The position numbers and the translations under genes were made by a program. This document shows positions 60,775 to 64,000 of a stretch of DNA of 64,000 nt, one piece after another; within the stretch, counting starts at the first letter, position 1, and each line of letters begins with the position of its first letter. Location: the NCBI RefSeq assembly GCF_008087625.1, contig NZ_CP042997.1:2914001-2978000 (forward strand), in the 5' to 3' direction. Source of the DNA: Aquisphaera giovannonii. Lineage in GTDB: Bacteria; Planctomycetota; Planctomycetia; Isosphaerales; Isosphaeraceae. Below the pieces are notes generated by a model. The model searched no databases and was not told where the DNA came from. It saw only the letters and a list, made by a program, of their open reading frames with translations.

Positions 60775-62357
60775 TGGCCGACGGCTGGCTCGCTCTCCTG
60801 ATGGCCGAACGATGGTCGCTGCTCGAGGCGGCGGCCGCTCACCTGGCGCTCGTCGCGGAGGCGGTCGCCCTCGCCGCCATGGTCGGGCTCCCGGCGGGGA
60901 TCGTCGCGGCGCGACGGCCCACGTTCGGGCGTATCGCCCTGGGGATCGCCAACATCCTCCAGACGATCCCCAGCCTCGCGCTCCTGGGATTCCTGCTCAT
61001 CCTCTTCCGGGGGCAGATCGGCCAGCCTCCGGCTCTCGCGGCCCTCGCCCTCTACGCCCTCCTGCCGATCGTGAAGAACACGATGGTCGGGCTGCGGGGC
61101 ATCGACCCGGGCATCCGAGAGGCCTCCTTGGCGCTCGGGATGACGGCCTGGCAGCGGCTCGCCCTCGTCGACTTGCCGCTGGCCATGCCCGTCATCATGG
61201 GGGGGCTGCGTGTGGCGACCGTGGCCTCGGTGGGCATGGCGACGATCGCGGCGGCGATCGGCGCCCGCGGGCTCGGCGGCTACATCTTCCGGGGGGTCGC
61301 GCTCTCGGACACGCGGCTGATCCTCCTCGGCTCGGTCCCGGCCGCCCTGCTCGCGCTGGCCTTCGATGCGGCGCTCGGCGAGGTCGAGACGAGGCTGGAC
61401 CCGGGCCGGCCGCGGCGATCCCGGTCCCGGGCGATCGCCTCGGCCCTCGCGCTCGCCGCCGCCGCCGCCTTCGCGGCCTGGGGCCTTTGGAGGGAGAATC
61501 GGCCGACCGGGGGCGGGGCGCGGCAGGCGACGATCGTCATCGGCTCCAAGGACGGCAGCGAGATGATCATCCTCGGGCACATGCTGGCCGAGCTCGTCGA
61601 GGCCAGGACCGACCTTCGCGTGGATCGACGCCTCAACCTCGGCGGGACGCTCGTCTGCTACAACGGCCTGCGGCTGGGCGGCCTCGACGCCTACGTCGAG
61701 TACACCGGGACGGCACTCACGACGATCCTCAAGCAGCCCGTGGAGCGAGACCCCGGGCTCGTGCTCGAGCGGGTCCGCGCGGGGACCGGGCGCGACGAGG
61801 TCGCGTGCCTCGATCCGCTCGGGTTCGAAAACACCTTCGCGATCCTGATGAAGCGAGAGCGGGCGGAGCGGCTCGGGATCCGGAGGATCTCCGACCTGAG
61901 GGGCCATCAACGGGACCTGCGGGCCGGCTTCGGCCCCGAGTTCATGAACCGGCCGGATGGGTATCGCGGGCTGCTCCAGGCCTATGGCTTGAGCTTCGGC
62001 CAGGCCCCCAGGGAGCTGGACAGGAACCTCCTCTACCAGGCGATCGTGCAGGGCTCGCTGGACGTCGCGGCGGGCGACTCGACCGACGGCCGGATCGCCG
62101 CATTCGACCTCGTCCAGCTCGAGGACGACCGTCGTTACTTCCCCCCCTACGAGGCCGTGCCCCTGGCCCGGGCCAAGACGCTCGAGGAGCACGCCGGGCT
62201 ACGCGAGGCATTGAATGCCCTCGCCGGGGCGATCGACGCCCCCGCCATGCGGGGGCTCAACCGTCAGGTCGACGAGCATCGCAAGCGACCCGAGGACGTG
62301 GCGCACGCGTTCCTGGTCGAGAGGGGGCTCATCCCCTCGTCGGGCCGCACCGACTGA
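60774..62357 (+). CDS. ABC importer permease fused to its substrate-binding protein (OpuC/EgtU-like)
   Basis: 527 residues. The first 215 are a five- to six-helix permease (LALVAEAVALAAMVGLPAGIVAAR, NILQTIPSLALLGFLLILF) with EAA-type loop IREASLALGMTAWQRLALVDLPLAMPVIMGGL. After one more helix (RAIASALALAAAAAFAAWGLW) comes an OpuC/ProX-like binding domain (about 260-527: IVIGSKDGSEMIILGHMLAELVE, GGLDAYVEYTGTALT, YPPYEAVPL-like FPPYEAVPLARAK). Permease-binding protein fusions of this kind carry glycine betaine, choline or, in EgtU, ergothioneine; ligand residues do not let me decide. ATG overlaps the ATPase stop. Confidence 0.92.
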   Translation: MADGWLALLMAERWSLLEAAAAHLALVAEAVALAAMVGLPAGIVAARRPTFGRIALGIANILQTIPSLALLGFLLILFRGQIGQPPALAALALYALLPIVKNTMVGLRGIDPGIREASLALGMTAWQRLALVDLPLAMPVIMGGLRVATVASVGMATIAAAIGARGLGGYIFRGVALSDTRLILLGSVPAALLALAFDAALGEVETRLDPGRPRRSRSRAIASALALAAAAAFAAWGLWRENRPTGGGARQATIVIGSKDGSEMIILGHMLAELVEARTDLRVDRRLNLGGTLVCYNGLRLGGLDAYVEYTGTALTTILKQPVERDPGLVLERVRAGTGRDEVACLDPLGFENTFAILMKRERAERLGIRRISDLRGHQRDLRAGFGPEFMNRPDGYRGLLQAYGLSFGQAPRELDRNLLYQAIVQGSLDVAAGDSTDGRIAAFDLVQLEDDRRYFPPYEAVPLARAKTLEEHAGLREALNALAGAIDAPAMRGLNRQVDEHRKRPEDVAHAFLVERGLIPSSGRTD

Positions 62358-62374
62358 CGACGCCCCGAGCCCGA

Positions 62375-63766
62375 TCAGTGGACCGGCGCCGTCGCCGGCT
62401 CCAGCTCCTCGACGCCCCCGCCCTTGCCGAATTGCTCCTCCTTGAACAGGAGCCCGAACACGACCATGCAGAAGATCGTCAGCAGGAACGGCCCCATCCA
62501 GATGCCGTGCCAGTTCTCGACCGTGGCTCCGTTCACCGTCTCCGTGAAGTAACGACGTATCGGCCCTGTGAGGACGCTCCCGAGGACGGTCCCCAGGCCA
62601 TAGACCACGAAGATGAGGAGGCTCTGGGCGGACGCCTTGATATCCCGGGAGGCGGCGCGGTCGACGTACATCTGGGCGACCACGAAGAAGAAGCCGAAGG
62701 CGAAGCCGTGCAGGGCGATCGTCGTGATCATGAGCCAGAACGGGTATCCGAGGGCGGAGAGCCCGAATCGTGCCGCCCAGGCGCCGGCCCCGATGAGCAT
62801 GGTGGCCTTGATCCCGAGCCTCGAGACCGCCGCCGGCACGAACAGCATCACCAACGCCTCGGAAATCTGGCCGATCGTCATGTAGGCGCCGGTCTGCGTC
62901 GGCGGGACGCCGATCGCCTCGAGGAAGTAATTCTCGCAGGCGAAGTAGAAGGCCAGCATGATGCCCACCAGGCCGGCGACGAGGACGAGGACGGCGAACG
63001 ATCGGTACTCCATCAGCTCCAGGCTCTCGAGCGCGGCCGATTTCTTGTCGACCGGGTCGGTCTCCTTCGCGGGCAGCGGGGGCGTGTGCGGCAGGAACAG
63101 GCAGTACAGCGCGTAGCCGAGGGAGAACGCCCCGGAGAGGCGCAGGCAGTCCCAGTATTTCGGCTCGCCCACGAACGGCAGGGCGAAGATCGGCTTGAGC
63201 AGCGGGACCACGGAGGCCCTCCAGCCCGCGAGGAAGCTCTCGAAGGCGCCGTGAGCCCCGACGAGGTCGAAGAGCGACTGGTAGAAGGAGAGGTTGTTGT
63301 ATTCCAGGTAGCCGGCGAAGAAGAGCCCCGCGGCGATCCATCCGACCGTCCCCCAAAAACGGATCTTCGGGAAGTAATGCTGGTTCTCTTCACCGAGGCT
63401 CCGGAAGGAGATCGAATTGGAGAGCGCCATGGTGGGCATGTAGAGGTTGCAGTACAGGAGAAGGGCGATGAAGATCGGCCAGAAGGTGGTCAGGTACGCG
63501 GCGACGATGAGCAGCAGGCCGCCGAGGAAGTGCGCCACGGCCATCACCCTCTCCGTCGCGAAATAGCGGTCGGCGAGTTGACCGAGCACGAACGGGCCGA
63601 TGATCGCGCCGATCCCGTACACCGTGAAGATCCAGCCGATCTCATTCGCACTCAGGTTCAGGTCATTCTTCCCCAATCGTTGAGCCAGCATGGGCAGCCA
63701 GATGCCCCAGACGAAGTACTGGAGGAACATCATCACCGAGAGCTTGACGCGGGTTGCGAAAGTCAT
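62375..63766 (-). CDS. MFS nucleoside:proton symporter-like permease
   Basis: 463 residues and 12 membrane helices. Motifs FLQYFVWGIWLPML, GQLADRYFATERVM and FWGTVGWIAAGLFF place it in the NupG/NHS family of nucleoside transporters (PF03825-like). A polar, Pro-rich tail ends it. The start MTFATRVKLSVM at 63766 is well placed, and no partner gene is present. Transport of nucleosides is inferred from the family; the exact substrate may differ in planctomycetes. Confidence 0.88.
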   Translation of the reverse strand: MTFATRVKLSVMMFLQYFVWGIWLPMLAQRLGKNDLNLSANEIGWIFTVYGIGAIIGPFVLGQLADRYFATERVMAVAHFLGGLLLIVAAYLTTFWPIFIALLLYCNLYMPTMALSNSISFRSLGEENQHYFPKIRFWGTVGWIAAGLFFAGYLEYNNLSFYQSLFDLVGAHGAFESFLAGWRASVVPLLKPIFALPFVGEPKYWDCLRLSGAFSLGYALYCLFLPHTPPLPAKETDPVDKKSAALESLELMEYRSFAVLVLVAGLVGIMLAFYFACENYFLEAIGVPPTQTGAYMTIGQISEALVMLFVPAAVSRLGIKATMLIGAGAWAARFGLSALGYPFWLMITTIALHGFAFGFFFVVAQMYVDRAASRDIKASAQSLLIFVVYGLGTVLGSVLTGPIRRYFTETVNGATVENWHGIWMGPFLLTIFCMVVFGLLFKEEQFGKGGGVEELEPATAPVH

Positions 63767-64000
63767 CGGGATTCTCGCGAGGGTAGGTCTGGAAGGGCAA
63801 CGGATCGACCGGCGCGGTCGGGGAGCGAGGCGTCCGAGCTGGGCCGCCCACGAATTTAACGTGCGGGCGCCTGGCTCGCCATGGGGTTCCTGGTCGACGA
63901 CGGCGACGTCCCGCCCGTCAGGAGCTGGAGCAGGCGGCCCGCATTAACGGTGCAGGAGTTGATCCGGGCGTGGTGGTGACGCGCGGCCGAGCGGCCGTCA
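63767..64000. other. window end, no gene seen
   Basis: This includes the upstream region of the nucleoside permease gene. No gene, repeat or clear promoter box is visible before the window edge. Confidence 0.3.

Noticed and set aside
60737-63859. 1040-residue open frame over the importer genes
   Set aside because: It runs across the importer and antisense to the MFS gene without any domain; it is a shadow of the real frames.

Overview
This is a GC-rich (about 70 %) bacterial window that reads as a planctomycete chromosome, most likely of the Isosphaeraceae type. The pointers are a secreted protein with Trp/Gly/Tyr repeats, a PEP-CTERM surface protein, a secreted EF-hand protein, a TP0108-type phosphofructokinase, an LpxA, short lipoproteins with the DWER..LDQPSH motif, and short operons scattered over both strands. 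The assignment is inferred from gene content only; there is no rRNA in the window. No insertion sequence, prophage or CRISPR array is visible.

Layout. 1-413: 3' end of a c-type cytochrome gene. 898-1650: a class-I glutamine-amidotransferase-like peptidase C26 protein without its cysteine. 1820-6650: four-gene ABC exporter operon (HlyD-type adaptor, two permeases, and an ATPase fused to a cyclic-nucleotide-binding domain). 6950-10954: giant CheB-CheR-PAS-histidine kinase with a degenerate CheB part. 11053-12390: thiC (minus). 12641-14267: small Cys protein, then fliW and csrA. 14981-16457: response regulator with a degenerate GGDEF domain, converging on an FHA protein. 16863-19430: repeat-rich secreted protein behind a near-perfect sigma-54 promoter. 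19498-24134 (minus): phosphofructokinase, purH, PQQ/BamB-like repeat protein. 24576-25388: unknown protein. 25537-29019: molybdenum-cofactor operon (xdhC, a mocA-moaD fusion, moaE, moaA). 29093-31548 (minus): membrane protein, lactonase-like amidohydrolase, enolase-superfamily protein. 31812-33266: two cysteine-cluster proteins and an HU-family protein. 33523-35890: lipoprotein, hydrolase, lpxA. 35950-40728: small membrane proteins, a Gly/Met-rich secreted protein, an anti-sigma-like protein, ribD and rex. 40743-44770: tRNA-Gln, PEP-CTERM protein, M24 peptidase, HAF-repeat lipoprotein, tRNA with CAU anticodon. 45176-48348: ettA and a GT87-like membrane protein. 48757-50291: EF-hand protein and CBS protein. 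50779-57466: crotonase-like protein, phosphate acyltransferase, CoA-disulfide reductase-rhodanese fusion, two esterases. 57455-63766: TPR-like protein (minus), OpuC/EgtU-like importer, nucleoside-type MFS permease (minus).

How the genes work together. The clearest functional units are the ABC exporter, the Moco operon (one transcript with ATGA or Shine-Dalgarno-coupled junctions), the FliW/CsrA antagonist pair, and the two-gene importer at 59995-62357. Several proteins keep their family fold but have lost catalytic residues: the C26 cysteine, CheB Ser and His, GGDEF, the KxK motif of the enolase-superfamily enzyme, and the crotonase glutamates. The most unusual points are the MocA-MoaD fusion with three residues after Gly-Gly, the ABC ATPase-cNMP fusion, the sigma-54-driven repeat protein, and structured leaders before fliW, csrA and moaA. 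I did not find a single compact new defence-type system.
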